From DATFML01 sp964571225 (lineage in GTDB: Bacteria; Pseudomonadota; Gammaproteobacteria; DATFLG01), in contig CAZNBB010000004.1 in NCBI GenBank assembly GCA_964571225.1, positions 1-64,000 of the forward strand: a stretch of 64,000 bases of DNA, read 5' to 3'. Both the position numbers and the translations under genes were made by a program. A model generated the notes under the pieces. The model did no database searches. It worked only from the letters and a program-made list of their open reading frames with translations, and had not been told where the DNA came from. Positions 16,275-24,095 of this stretch are shown piece by piece; position 1 is the stretch's first letter; every line of letters starts with the position of its first letter.

Positions 16275-17218
16275 GCACTTCTGGCGTGGAACGACTCCGG
16301 GATGCCTACCTGCGCGCCTGCGAGGTGGAGTTGCAGGCCTTCAAGCCCGGCAACGTCAGCGTGCGCAGCCCCGGCCACGGCATGACGGCGTCCGACTTCC
16401 GGCTCAGTGCCAAGGCAAGTGCGCCGGCACTGGCAAGCCCCACTGTGGGGTTGGGTCTGCGCGTCTACCACGCGGTGGCGGACACACGCCGTGCGGTGGG
16501 TTGCAACACGAATCTGGGCATCGTGCTGTTGTGTGCCCCCCTTATGCAGGCGGCAATGGACGGCACGGGCCAGGGCCTGCGCGCGGACCTCGGCCGTGTC
16601 CTGTGCGCCGCGGGGCGGGACGATGCGGCCTGGGTGTACCGTGCGATCCGAATTGCCGCACCGGGCGGCCTCGGGACCGCGGTGCGCCACGACGTGCATG
16701 GAGAACCGCCGTGCAGCGTGATAGAGGGGATGTGGCCGGCGGCCCGCCGTGACCGGATCGCGTTTCAATACGTCAGCGTGTTCAAGGACGTCTTCGGCTG
16801 GTCCATGCCGCGCATGCGCGCGTTGCGCGAACGGTGGAAGGACGAGTCATGGGCTGCGGTGGGGGTGTTCCTGGGGCAGTTGGCGAGGGCACGGGACACG
16901 CACATCGTGCGCCGGCACGGCAACGCGCTGGCCAGGGAGGTGAGTGCCAAGGCGGCACGTCTGGAGGAGGCGTTGTGTCGCTCGGACGCGCCCGAACAGT
17001 TTCTGCCCCGTCTGGAAGAGTTGGACGGGCAATTCAAGCGTGCCGGTGTCAATCCAGGTACCACGGCGGACCTGACGGTCGCAACCCTGCTCGCCGTGCG
17101 CTTGGATGACCTGGTGGGCGAACAACGACGGACGCAGCCGGGTCCGTCGGCCCCGTACCGGGTAGGGGGACCGTCCTTGGGCGGTGCCAGTTCACGTAAC
17201 TATCAGCGGAAGGAGTAG
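16271..17218 (+). CDS. CitG/MdcB-like triphosphoribosyl-dephospho-CoA synthase family protein (orf5 type)
   Basis: A 315-residue protein of the CitG/MdcB family as found in methylotroph C1 clusters (orf5). The start ATG 16271 overlaps the upstream stop by 4 bases. Typical motifs are 'EVELQAFKPGNVSVRSPGHGM', 'GCNTNLGIVLLCAPL' and 'VNPGTTADLTVATLL' near the C-terminus. CitG family members transfer a triphosphoribosyl group from ATP to dephospho-CoA. In this setting a related transfer during cofactor synthesis is likely, but no substrate is known to me. Confidence 0.87.
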   Translation: MSTSGVERLRDAYLRACEVELQAFKPGNVSVRSPGHGMTASDFRLSAKASAPALASPTVGLGLRVYHAVADTRRAVGCNTNLGIVLLCAPLMQAAMDGTGQGLRADLGRVLCAAGRDDAAWVYRAIRIAAPGGLGTAVRHDVHGEPPCSVIEGMWPAARRDRIAFQYVSVFKDVFGWSMPRMRALRERWKDESWAAVGVFLGQLARARDTHIVRRHGNALAREVSAKAARLEEALCRSDAPEQFLPRLEELDGQFKRAGVNPGTTADLTVATLLAVRLDDLVGEQRRTQPGPSAPYRVGGPSLGGASSRNYQRKE

Positions 17219-17222
17219 CGAA

Positions 17223-17735
17223 ATGGCAGTCATCAACAAGGTATTGGTTGGCGAGGCACTGGTAGGCGAGGGCAACGAAGTGGCCCACGTCGACCTGATA
17301 ATGGGTCCCCGCGGCAGTGCTGCCGAAACGGCGTTCTGCAATGCGCTTACCAACAACAAGGACGGCTTCACCACCTTGCTTGCGGTGGTGGCGCCGAATC
17401 TGCCCGCAAAGCCGAACACGGTGATGTTCAACAAGGTGACCATCAAGAACGGCGAGCAGGCCACCCAGATGTTCGGCCCAGCGCAGCGTGCCGTGGCCAT
17501 GGCGGTGGCAGACTGCGTCGAGGACGGCACGATTCCCGCCGACGAGGCCGACGACCTGTTCGTCTGCGTGGGCGTGTTCATCCACTGGATGGCCAAGGAC
17601 GATGCCAAGATCCAGGATTTCAACTATGAGGCCGTGAAGCAGGCGATCAAACACGCGGTGGCCGGTGAGCCGAAGGCGGCAGACGTCGTTAAACGCAAGA
17701 AGTCCGAAACGCATCCGTTTGCGGCGCACGCGTGA
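17223..17735 (+). CDS. fae: Formaldehyde-activating enzyme
   Basis: A 170-residue Fae, which speeds the condensation of formaldehyde with H4MPT to methylene-H4MPT. The N-terminal 'VGEALVGEGNEVAHVDLIMG' contains the conserved active-site His, and 'ETAFCNALTNNKDGFTTLLAV' and 'FNKVTIKNGEQATQMFGPAQ' are highly typical. The ATG at 17223 follows GGAAGGAG, the strongest ribosome site in this operon, fitting the high level of Fae usually needed. It is the last gene of the mptG operon, followed by a strong hairpin at 17748. Confidence 0.97.
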   Translation: MAVINKVLVGEALVGEGNEVAHVDLIMGPRGSAAETAFCNALTNNKDGFTTLLAVVAPNLPAKPNTVMFNKVTIKNGEQATQMFGPAQRAVAMAVADCVEDGTIPADEADDLFVCVGVFIHWMAKDDAKIQDFNYEAVKQAIKHAVAGEPKAADVVKRKKSETHPFAAHA

Positions 17736-17747
17736 CGGACTTCGGGG

Positions 17748-17771
17748 ATTGCCCCGGTTCGCCGGGGCAAT
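17748..17771 (+). terminator. Hairpin after fae
   Basis: A perfect 10-pair stem, ATTGCCCCGG and CCGGGGCAAT, closes a TTCG loop 13 bases after the fae stop. No T-run follows, so it may act as a 3' stabiliser or a weak terminator rather than a classic intrinsic terminator. Confidence 0.6.
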
Positions 17772-17821
17772 AGCCCTTGTGCTGTGAGTAGGGCCCGGTT
17801 GCAAATGGCGGGAGGTCGGCC

Positions 17822-19057
17822 ATGAAATGTCTGGATTGCGGGGCGACGCTGGAACGGATCGATACCGATCACCTGTTGGGCTGTTGTGGCCTGACGCTGC
17901 AGGAATATGCCATCCGTCATCACCTGCCTCTGGACCTGCTGGTGGGCCCGGATCAGATCGAGGCGTCCCGACAGATGCCTCGGTGTCCGGTGCCGCTACG
18001 CTATCCTTCGGATCAGGCGCGGGCGGTGTTGCGGGGACTGCAACTGGCCGGCCGGGTTGCCGAAGAAGGCGAGTTGACCGTCATCGCCGGCGAAGTGCGT
18101 ACCCTGGACCTGATGTTGTGGGACTTGTCCTGGCTTCAGGAGTACGGCTTCCGTTTTCAGCAGGACTACGGTTACGGCGATCAGGCCCACCGGGTGGTGG
18201 CGCGCAACCGGCTGGTCGCGCCCACGGCACATGTGCGGCGGGCCCACGGGTATCCGGGTTGCCCGGTGCCACCGCCGGAACTGCTCGACGTGCTGTCGGT
18301 ATGCGTCGCCCACGCCGCGATCTTGCAGGCCGGGTACTTGTTCCTGGAGCTTCCCGAGCACCGGGACGGTGCTTTTGTGCGCGACGAAATGCTCAACCGA
18401 CACGGAATCGGCTTCGTGGAGCTGGATGGGGCCGACGGCGCGGAGCAGGTGCTTGTGCGCACCTCGACCACGGACGATACCGCCCGCCTGCTGGGTCTGC
18501 TGGATGGACGGCTGGCCGCCATGCCGGGCGTCGCGGAACGCTTTGGCGCCATGGGGCCCCATGCGACGGTGGTCAAGGAACTGGTGTTCGATGCAGCCCA
18601 TTTCATCACCGACCATCCGGCGAAGTGCTCGAACCTTCATGGCGGGCGTTACGTCCTGCACGTCAAGGTTCATGACCGCATCGATCCGGTGACCGGTTGC
18701 GTGGTCGACTACGGCTATCTCAAACGCGTGGTCAATCGACGGGTGATAGAGCGTTTCGACCACCACACCCTCAACTATGCCGCACCCGAACTGGCCTGGC
18801 GCTCCAGCACCGAGATGCTGTGTGTGTTCATCTGGGAACAACTGATCGACTATCTGCCGGGATTGCAGGAGCTCCAGTTGTTCGAGACCACCCAGTCATG
18901 GTGTACGTACGCCGGCCCCGACCTCGCCGAGTTCCAGCGGTGCGGTCCCAGTCCGCTACAGGGATATTTCGCAGACGGCATGCTGGGTTCATCGCCGCTG
19001 CGCAAACTGATCCATCCGGAGCCCGCACCTGCGTTGCGGGCAGTCGATCAGCGGTAG
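17822..19057 (+). CDS. PTPS/QueD-like domain protein with zinc-finger-like N-terminus and altered HGG motif
   Basis: A 411-residue two-part protein. The first 40 residues read C3-x2-C6, H17, C21-C22 then 'LTLQEYAIRHHLP', resembling the zinc site of Ros/MucR regulators. Residues of about 45-245 match nothing I recognise. Residues of about 250-385 are a PTPS/QueD-like domain: 'VFDAAHFITDHPAKCSNLHGGRY', 'VVDYGYLKRVV', 'FDHHTLNYAAPE', 'ETTQSWCTY'. Normal family members have CxxxHGH, in which both His bind zinc; here it is CSNLHGG, with Gly275 in place of the second His. GGGAGG precedes the ATG. It follows fae and converges with a HisA-like gene by 10 bases. A canonical PTPS is encoded at 42862, so this copy may have another role. 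Confidence 0.75.
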   Translation: MKCLDCGATLERIDTDHLLGCCGLTLQEYAIRHHLPLDLLVGPDQIEASRQMPRCPVPLRYPSDQARAVLRGLQLAGRVAEEGELTVIAGEVRTLDLMLWDLSWLQEYGFRFQQDYGYGDQAHRVVARNRLVAPTAHVRRAHGYPGCPVPPPELLDVLSVCVAHAAILQAGYLFLELPEHRDGAFVRDEMLNRHGIGFVELDGADGAEQVLVRTSTTDDTARLLGLLDGRLAAMPGVAERFGAMGPHATVVKELVFDAAHFITDHPAKCSNLHGGRYVLHVKVHDRIDPVTGCVVDYGYLKRVVNRRVIERFDHHTLNYAAPELAWRSSTEMLCVFIWEQLIDYLPGLQELQLFETTQSWCTYAGPDLAEFQRCGPSPLQGYFADGMLGSSPLRKLIHPEPAPALRAVDQR

Positions 19058-19761
19058 GCGCCCAGATGACTGGCGTCCAGGCGGCCGGTGTGCAGTGCAC
19101 TGGCGAGCAATACCCCGTGCGCGCCCGCCCGATTCAGGCGCTGCAGGTCGGACTCGTCACGCACCCCACCGGCGGCAAAGAACTGGCGGCCATCGCTCCG
19201 GTCCACGGCGTCGCGCACCAGTTCCACTTCCGGTCCGCGGCTGCCGCCGACACGGCCAAGGGCCATCACGATGATCCTTTGCGGCCACAGATCGGGGGCA
19301 GTGTCCAGTCCCGCCGGCCCGATGAACCGACGCTCGCGAAAATCGAGGGACAGTACGGCAGCGCGGCCATGATCGCTGGCGACCTCCCGCAACAGGCCCG
19401 TATCGGCGAGCGTCTCGCTTCCCAGTACGGGCGTGCAGAATTCCTGCTCCTGAAGACGCCGGTAGTCGTCCCGGCCGCGGATGCCCGCGTCCACCCAAAG
19501 TTGCAGGGCAGGGTGCCGTCGGTGCAGGCGTCGAACGATATTCAGATTGTCGCCGGTACCTGTAATGGCGTTCAGGTCGGCGATATACAGCGTGCGAAAG
19601 GGGTGCAAAGCAACAAAAGCATCGGCCACCGCGAGCGGATCGCTATCGGGGCACAACGAAGTACGCAGTGCACGGTAGCCTGAGCGCGCGTTGTCGCCGC
19701 GGGCGTGCACGGCACGCCCGTCCATGACATCGATGACGGGTATCAGCTCCAAGGCAGACAT
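19048..19761 (-). CDS. HisA-like (beta/alpha)8 protein of the C1 cluster (orf22 type)
   Basis: A 237-residue protein related to the phosphoribosyl isomerase HisA, of the group (COG1411) that accompanies H4MPT genes in methylotrophs and archaea. It starts 'LIPVIDVMDGRAVHARGDN' and shows 'FRTLYIADLNAITGTGDN', 'LWVDAGIRGRDDY', 'VLSLDFRERRFIGPAG' and 'FFAAGGVRDESDL', with typical barrel-end Gly-rich phosphate motifs. Its ATG at 19761 directly abuts the GTG of the divergent gene at 19762; an ATG at 19785 is an alternative. No clear ribosome site is seen. A role in methylofuran or H4MPT assembly is inferred from context only. Confidence 0.82.
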   Translation of the reverse strand: MSALELIPVIDVMDGRAVHARGDNARSGYRALRTSLCPDSDPLAVADAFVALHPFRTLYIADLNAITGTGDNLNIVRRLHRRHPALQLWVDAGIRGRDDYRRLQEQEFCTPVLGSETLADTGLLREVASDHGRAAVLSLDFRERRFIGPAGLDTAPDLWPQRIIVMALGRVGGSRGPEVELVRDAVDRSDGRQFFAAGGVRDESDLQRLNRAGAHGVLLASALHTGRLDASHLGAYR

Positions 19762-20763
19762 GTGCGAGTTTTCGTGTATGAGCATATTACCGGCGGTGGC
19801 TTGATAGGCCAAGCCATTCCCGCATCGCTGGCCCACGAAGGGGACATGATGCTGCGGGCGTTGGTGACCGATCTGGCTGAAGCCGGGGTGGAGGTGGTGA
19901 CGACCCGCGATGAACGGTTGGCGCCCACGGATCTGCCCGCGCGCGTCGCGCCCGTCGGGGACCGGCGCCAGAGGGACGCGGCCATGGAGGTGTGTCAGCT
20001 CGAGAGCGATGCGGTCTGGCCGATTGCTCCGGAATCCGGTGGTGTGTTGGAGCGGCTCAGCGAACAGTTCATGGACGGGGATCGTGTTTTGCTGAACAGC
20101 CGGTCGTCCGCGGTGCGCGTAACCTCCAGCAAGCTGCTCACGGCCCGCCGGTTGAGCGACTGCGGCGTGCCGGTGGTTCCGACCTTCGACCCGCGCCAGT
20201 CCATTCCCCCTCAGTACAACCGCTGGGTCCTGAAGCCCGATGACGGAGCGGGTTGCCTGGGCACGCGCATCATCGCCAGCGCGGCCGAGCTGGCTCCTGC
20301 GATCGCAGAGCTGGACCCGGAGGTGGAGCATGCCGTCCAACCCTTCGTGGCAGGTTCGGCCGTCAGCCTCAGTCTGTTGTGCGGCGACGGCCGCGCCGCG
20401 CTGTTGGCGTGTAACCGCCAGCGCGTGGCCGTGGTCAACGAAGCCTTCTGCCTGCTGGGTTGCGTGGTCAACGACAGTGCGGCGCAGGGGGAATATGCGG
20501 CGCCGCTGGCGGCGGATATTGCCGCTGCCCTGCCTGGGCTGTGGGGTTACGTGGGGGTCGATCTTCTGCTCACCGACCGGGGCGCGCAGGTTCTGGAGGT
20601 GAATCCGCGTCTCACCTTGTCCTATGTGGGCCTGAGCAATTCCCTGGGTACCAACGCGGCGGCGCTGGTATTGGGACTTCTGGAGGGACAGTGGCCGGAT
20701 CCCGATATCGCGGCGGGTGCCATGCCGGTGACCGTGAACCTGGAGATTCACTATGCGCCTTGA
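19762..20763 (+). CDS. ATP-grasp ligase, MfnD-like (COG1821)
   Basis: A 333-residue ATP-grasp protein starting 'RVFVYEHITGGGLIGQ', a hallmark of the group that includes archaeal tyramine-glutamate ligase MfnD and the methylotroph gene orf20/orfY. ATP-binding part: 'WVLKPDDGAGCLGTRII'; metal site: 'GVDLLLTDRGAQVLEVNPRLT'. GTG at 19762 with AAGG upstream is preferred; an earlier GTG at 19705 would overlap the divergent gene. The following gene overlaps by 11 bases. Gamma-glutamylation of tyramine in methylofuran synthesis is the best guess, from family resemblance and the MfnF/MfnE-like neighbours. Confidence 0.82.
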   Translation: MRVFVYEHITGGGLIGQAIPASLAHEGDMMLRALVTDLAEAGVEVVTTRDERLAPTDLPARVAPVGDRRQRDAAMEVCQLESDAVWPIAPESGGVLERLSEQFMDGDRVLLNSRSSAVRVTSSKLLTARRLSDCGVPVVPTFDPRQSIPPQYNRWVLKPDDGAGCLGTRIIASAAELAPAIAELDPEVEHAVQPFVAGSAVSLSLLCGDGRAALLACNRQRVAVVNEAFCLLGCVVNDSAAQGEYAAPLAADIAAALPGLWGYVGVDLLLTDRGAQVLEVNPRLTLSYVGLSNSLGTNAAALVLGLLEGQWPDPDIAAGAMPVTVNLEIHYAP

Positions 20764-21811
20764 TCCTGTACTGGGCTGGGACCTGGGCGGAGCCCATCTC
20801 AAAGGGGCGGCGGTGGACGAACAGGGGCGCGTAGTGCTGGTGCGCCAACTGAGTTGTCCGCTGTGGCGCGGCCTGGAGCACTTTCACGGCGCGGCCGCGC
20901 AGCTGCTGGAAATGGCGGGCGATGCCGCCCCCGGACGGCACGCGGTGACCCTGACGGGGGAGCTGGTGGACCTGTTCGAAAGCCGCCGCGAAGGTGTGCG
21001 CCGTCTGGTGGACGCGCTGTGCGTTCATCTGCCGGCCGGCGCAGTGACTGTATATGGCGGTCGGAGAGGGTTTCTGAGTCCCGCCGAGGCGGTCCGGCAC
21101 AGCGGGCAGGTGGCTTCCGCCAACTGGTTGGCAACCGCCTCGCTGCTAGCGCTGCATCTGGACGACGGCGTCCTGGTGGACGTGGGAAGCACCACCACCG
21201 ACGTCATACCCTTCGCCCAGCGCAGGGTGCGGGCCAACGGGTTTACCGATTACGACCGACTGCGCAGCGCAGAGATGGTATACACCGGCGTGGTGCGCAC
21301 ACCGGTCATGGCCATGGCGCGACGAGTACCGGTGGACGGGCAGTGGGTGCCGTTGATGGCCGAGCATTTTGCCACGGCGGCGGACGTGTACCGTGTCTTG
21401 GGCCGGCTCCCTGAACACGCCGACAAGCACCCGAGCGCCGACAACGGTCCGAAGACCCGGCGAGCCAGTGCGCGCCGCCTTGCGCGCATGACAGGGTGCG
21501 ACCTGGAAGGTGACAGCCTCGAACGGTGGCGGTTGGTGGCTGCTCACCTGGCCGAGCGCCAGCTGCAGGGCTTGCAGGCCGCCTGCGAACGGGTCCTGTC
21601 GCGGCGTGGTCTCAGCGGCCGGGCTCCGTTGGTGGGCGCGGGCGTGGGGCGGTTTGTGGTGCGGGCGCTGGCGACGCGGCTGGGTCGCCCCTATGTGGAC
21701 TTCTGCGATCTGGTGGGTGGTTCGGACGAAGTCGGAGACGACGATCCCGCCGACTGTGCGCCTGCCGTGGCGGTAGCACGTCTGGCCCAGGAACCGGAGG
21801 CGCTTCCATGA
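20753..21811 (+). CDS. Hydantoinase/oxoprolinase-like protein, MfnF-like (orf19 type)
   Basis: A 352-residue protein with an actin/ASKHA-like fold signature: N-terminal 'LGWDLGGAHLKGAAVDEQG' and internal 'GVLVDVGSTTTDVIPF', the two nucleotide-binding turns of this family, and 'APLVGAGVGRFVVRALATRLG' near the end. It belongs to COG1548, with archaeal MfnF (which couples two halves of methanofuran) and methylotroph orf19. GGAG precedes the ATG. It overlaps both neighbours (11 and 4 bases), so it is part of one tightly coupled operon. Confidence 0.84.
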   Translation: MRLDPVLGWDLGGAHLKGAAVDEQGRVVLVRQLSCPLWRGLEHFHGAAAQLLEMAGDAAPGRHAVTLTGELVDLFESRREGVRRLVDALCVHLPAGAVTVYGGRRGFLSPAEAVRHSGQVASANWLATASLLALHLDDGVLVDVGSTTTDVIPFAQRRVRANGFTDYDRLRSAEMVYTGVVRTPVMAMARRVPVDGQWVPLMAEHFATAADVYRVLGRLPEHADKHPSADNGPKTRRASARRLARMTGCDLEGDSLERWRLVAAHLAERQLQGLQAACERVLSRRGLSGRAPLVGAGVGRFVVRALATRLGRPYVDFCDLVGGSDEVGDDDPADCAPAVAVARLAQEPEALP

Positions 21812-23214
21812 GCCTGCCCATGTTGGCCGAGCTGCCGTACAGGCATGACAGCGGCGAGCTGTTCGATGCGATTGCCGACCGTCCCTGGGCGGTCTTCCTG
21901 GATAGCGGCCACCCGTACGGGACCCAGGGTCGCTACGACGTGCTGGCCTGCGATCCCGTGGTCACCGTGACGACTCGGGGTGCGGTTACAGAAGTCCGCT
22001 CCAGTGCCGGCGCCATGCTGTCGCCGCGGGATCCGTTCGCGCTGTTGCGCGAGCAGCTGGGGGTGCCGGCCCCGGGTGTTGCCGGGTTGCCGTTCTGCGG
22101 CGGTGCCATCGGCTACTTCGCCTACGATCTCGCGCGCCGTCTCGAGCGACTGCCGACGATCTGTGAGGACGCGGAGCAGATACCCCAAATGGCGGTGGGT
22201 CTCTACGACTGGGCGGTGGTGGTGGACCACGGGGACAGGCGCTGCTATCTGGTGTCCCAGAATCGCGATCCGGGCACGGCGTCCTGTTGGGAGGCCCTCC
22301 GGCGTCTGTTCTCCTCGCCGGTGCCGGCCCGGCAGCGCCGGCCGTTACGAGTGGTCGAGCCCGTGCGCTCGAACATGACGTTCGGCGCTTACCGCGACGC
22401 TTTTCGACGCATCGAGCACTACATCCGCGAGGGCGACTGCTACCAGGTGAATCTGGCGCAACGTTTCAGCGCTACGGTGGACGGCGACCCCTGGGAGGCG
22501 TACCGGCGTCTTCGGCGCATCAACAGCGCACCCTTCGGGGCTTTTCTGAACACGCCTTGGGCGCAGGTGCTGAGCGCCTCGCCAGAGCGGTTCCTGCAGG
22601 TTCGCGGTGCCACGGTGACGACCAAGCCCATCAAGGGCACCAGGGGTCGCAGTGCCGACCCGCTGGAGGACCGCGCATTGGCCCGCGAGCTGTGTGCCAG
22701 CGCCAAGGACCATGCCGAGAACCTGATGATCGTGGATCTGCTGCGCAACGATATCGGTAAGTGCTGCGTCACCGGTTCCGTCCATGTGCCGAAGTTGTTC
22801 GCTCTGGAAAGCTTTGCCACGGTACATCATCTGGTCAGCACCGTTACCGGAACGTTGGCACCTGACGTACACGCACTGGAATTGCTGCGGGCGTGCTTTC
22901 CCGGCGGGTCCATCACCGGTGCGCCCAAGTTACGCGCCATGGAGATCATCGAGGAGCTCGAGCCACACCGGCGGGGTGTCTATTGCGGTGCCGTCGGCTA
23001 TGTGGGCTTCGATGGCGCCATGGACACCAATATCGCGATCCGCACCCTGGTCCATTCCGAGGGTACCGCGCGGTTCTGGGCCGGCGGCGGTATCGTGGCC
23101 GACTCGGAGCTGGAAGCTGAATACCAGGAGACGTTCGACAAGGCGGCGGCTTTGCTGAAACTGTTGGACGCCGGGAGCCTCGACCGACGGAGTCGTGTCC
23201 ATGTGGGTGGTTAA
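21808..23214 (+). CDS. pabB: Aminodeoxychorismate synthase component I
   Basis: A 468-residue chorismate-binding enzyme making 4-amino-4-deoxychorismate, the precursor of 4-aminobenzoate. The 'PIKGT' motif (Lys276) marks PabB rather than anthranilate synthase, which has Ala at that place. Other family motifs are 'EGDCYQVNLAQRF', 'SASPERFLQ', 'ENLMIVDLLRNDIG', 'FPGGSITGAPK' and 'AGGGIVADSELEAEYQE'. The start overlaps the previous stop by 4 bases. No pabA or pabC is in the window. Placement inside a cofactor operon suggests that it feeds MptG, although folate synthesis would use the same product. Confidence 0.93.
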   Translation: MSLPMLAELPYRHDSGELFDAIADRPWAVFLDSGHPYGTQGRYDVLACDPVVTVTTRGAVTEVRSSAGAMLSPRDPFALLREQLGVPAPGVAGLPFCGGAIGYFAYDLARRLERLPTICEDAEQIPQMAVGLYDWAVVVDHGDRRCYLVSQNRDPGTASCWEALRRLFSSPVPARQRRPLRVVEPVRSNMTFGAYRDAFRRIEHYIREGDCYQVNLAQRFSATVDGDPWEAYRRLRRINSAPFGAFLNTPWAQVLSASPERFLQVRGATVTTKPIKGTRGRSADPLEDRALARELCASAKDHAENLMIVDLLRNDIGKCCVTGSVHVPKLFALESFATVHHLVSTVTGTLAPDVHALELLRACFPGGSITGAPKLRAMEIIEELEPHRRGVYCGAVGYVGFDGAMDTNIAIRTLVHSEGTARFWAGGGIVADSELEAEYQETFDKAAALLKLLDAGSLDRRSRVHVGG

Positions 23215-23860
23215 GCTGGGGGGCAGCCTGGCGAAGAGCCGACATTTGCCGGAGTGGCTGGACACGCTGGCCAGCCACGGGGCAGGTAAGGTGGTCATCG
23301 TTCCGGGCGGCGGTCCGTTTGCCGATCAGGTGCGCATCACACAATCCCAGTTGCGGTTCAGCGATGCGGCCGCCCATTGCATGGCGGTACTGGCCATGGA
23401 GCAGTACGGCATCATGCTGCTGGACATGTGTCCCCAGCTGACCGCCGCCGGCACGCCTGCTCAACTGGGCCGGCTCACGGAAGGCGGCGGTGCCTGCGTG
23501 TGGATGCCCACACGCATGGTGCTGGCCGACCAGTCCCTGTCGGCCAGTTGGGCCGTCACCTCCGACAGTCTGGCGGCCTGGCTGGCCCGCAGGCTGCACG
23601 CCGAACGTCTTGTACTGGTGAAGTCCGTGCAACCCGGCGGACGGTCGATGTCGTGCGAACAGCTGCAGAGTCGGGGCGTCGTGGATCAGGCGTTCCACGC
23701 GCATATCCGCGACGCGTGCTTTTCCAGCTGGCTGTGCGGGCCCGACGACGCCACGCGTGTGGGGCGGGCACTGGGCGGGGCGGAAGATCCCGGCGTGCCC
23801 CTATTCGCAGATCGGGTGTACCGCGCGGCGGCGCTTCGCGTGCACGAGCCGCACTGCTGA
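23201..23860 (+). CDS. Amino-acid-kinase-family protein, MfnE-like (orf21 type)
   Basis: A 219-residue protein of the aspartokinase/uridylate kinase superfamily. N-terminal 'WVVKLGGSLAKS' and 'VVIVPGGGPFADQVR' form the nucleotide and substrate loops; 'WAVTSDSLAAWLARRLHAERLVLVKSV' is the second nucleotide motif. This is the COG2054 group with archaeal MfnE, which phosphorylates (5-(aminomethyl)furan-3-yl)methyl phosphate, and with methylotroph orf21. ATG 23201 is preferred over GTG 23195 because of its spacing to GGAG. It overlaps pabB by 14 bases and ends the operon. Confidence 0.84.
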   Translation: MWVVKLGGSLAKSRHLPEWLDTLASHGAGKVVIVPGGGPFADQVRITQSQLRFSDAAAHCMAVLAMEQYGIMLLDMCPQLTAAGTPAQLGRLTEGGGACVWMPTRMVLADQSLSASWAVTSDSLAAWLARRLHAERLVLVKSVQPGGRSMSCEQLQSRGVVDQAFHAHIRDACFSSWLCGPDDATRVGRALGGAEDPGVPLFADRVYRAAALRVHEPHC

Positions 23861-24095
23861 GCTCAAGAGACCTAACCGCACTCGCTCCGTTTTGCAGGAC
23901 GTAAAATGGGGCTCCGCCAGCGGCGACCCCCATAGTGCTAACAGGCCCTGACTCTCACGGATTGCAGCCCACCCGCGGGTGGAGGGATAACCTGCATGTT
24001 CCTGTGGGACAGGATTCCCCGCGGCTAATGCACTGGTATAGTTGGATCCTTCGGCGATGTGCAGGGTTGTACAACAGGACTTGTCGGAGGACTCA

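Noticed and set aside
23906..23933. GC-rich imperfect hairpin after the MfnE-like gene as a terminator
   Set aside because: The T-rich side faces the minus strand, where no gene ends, so it does not terminate the plus-strand operon convincingly.
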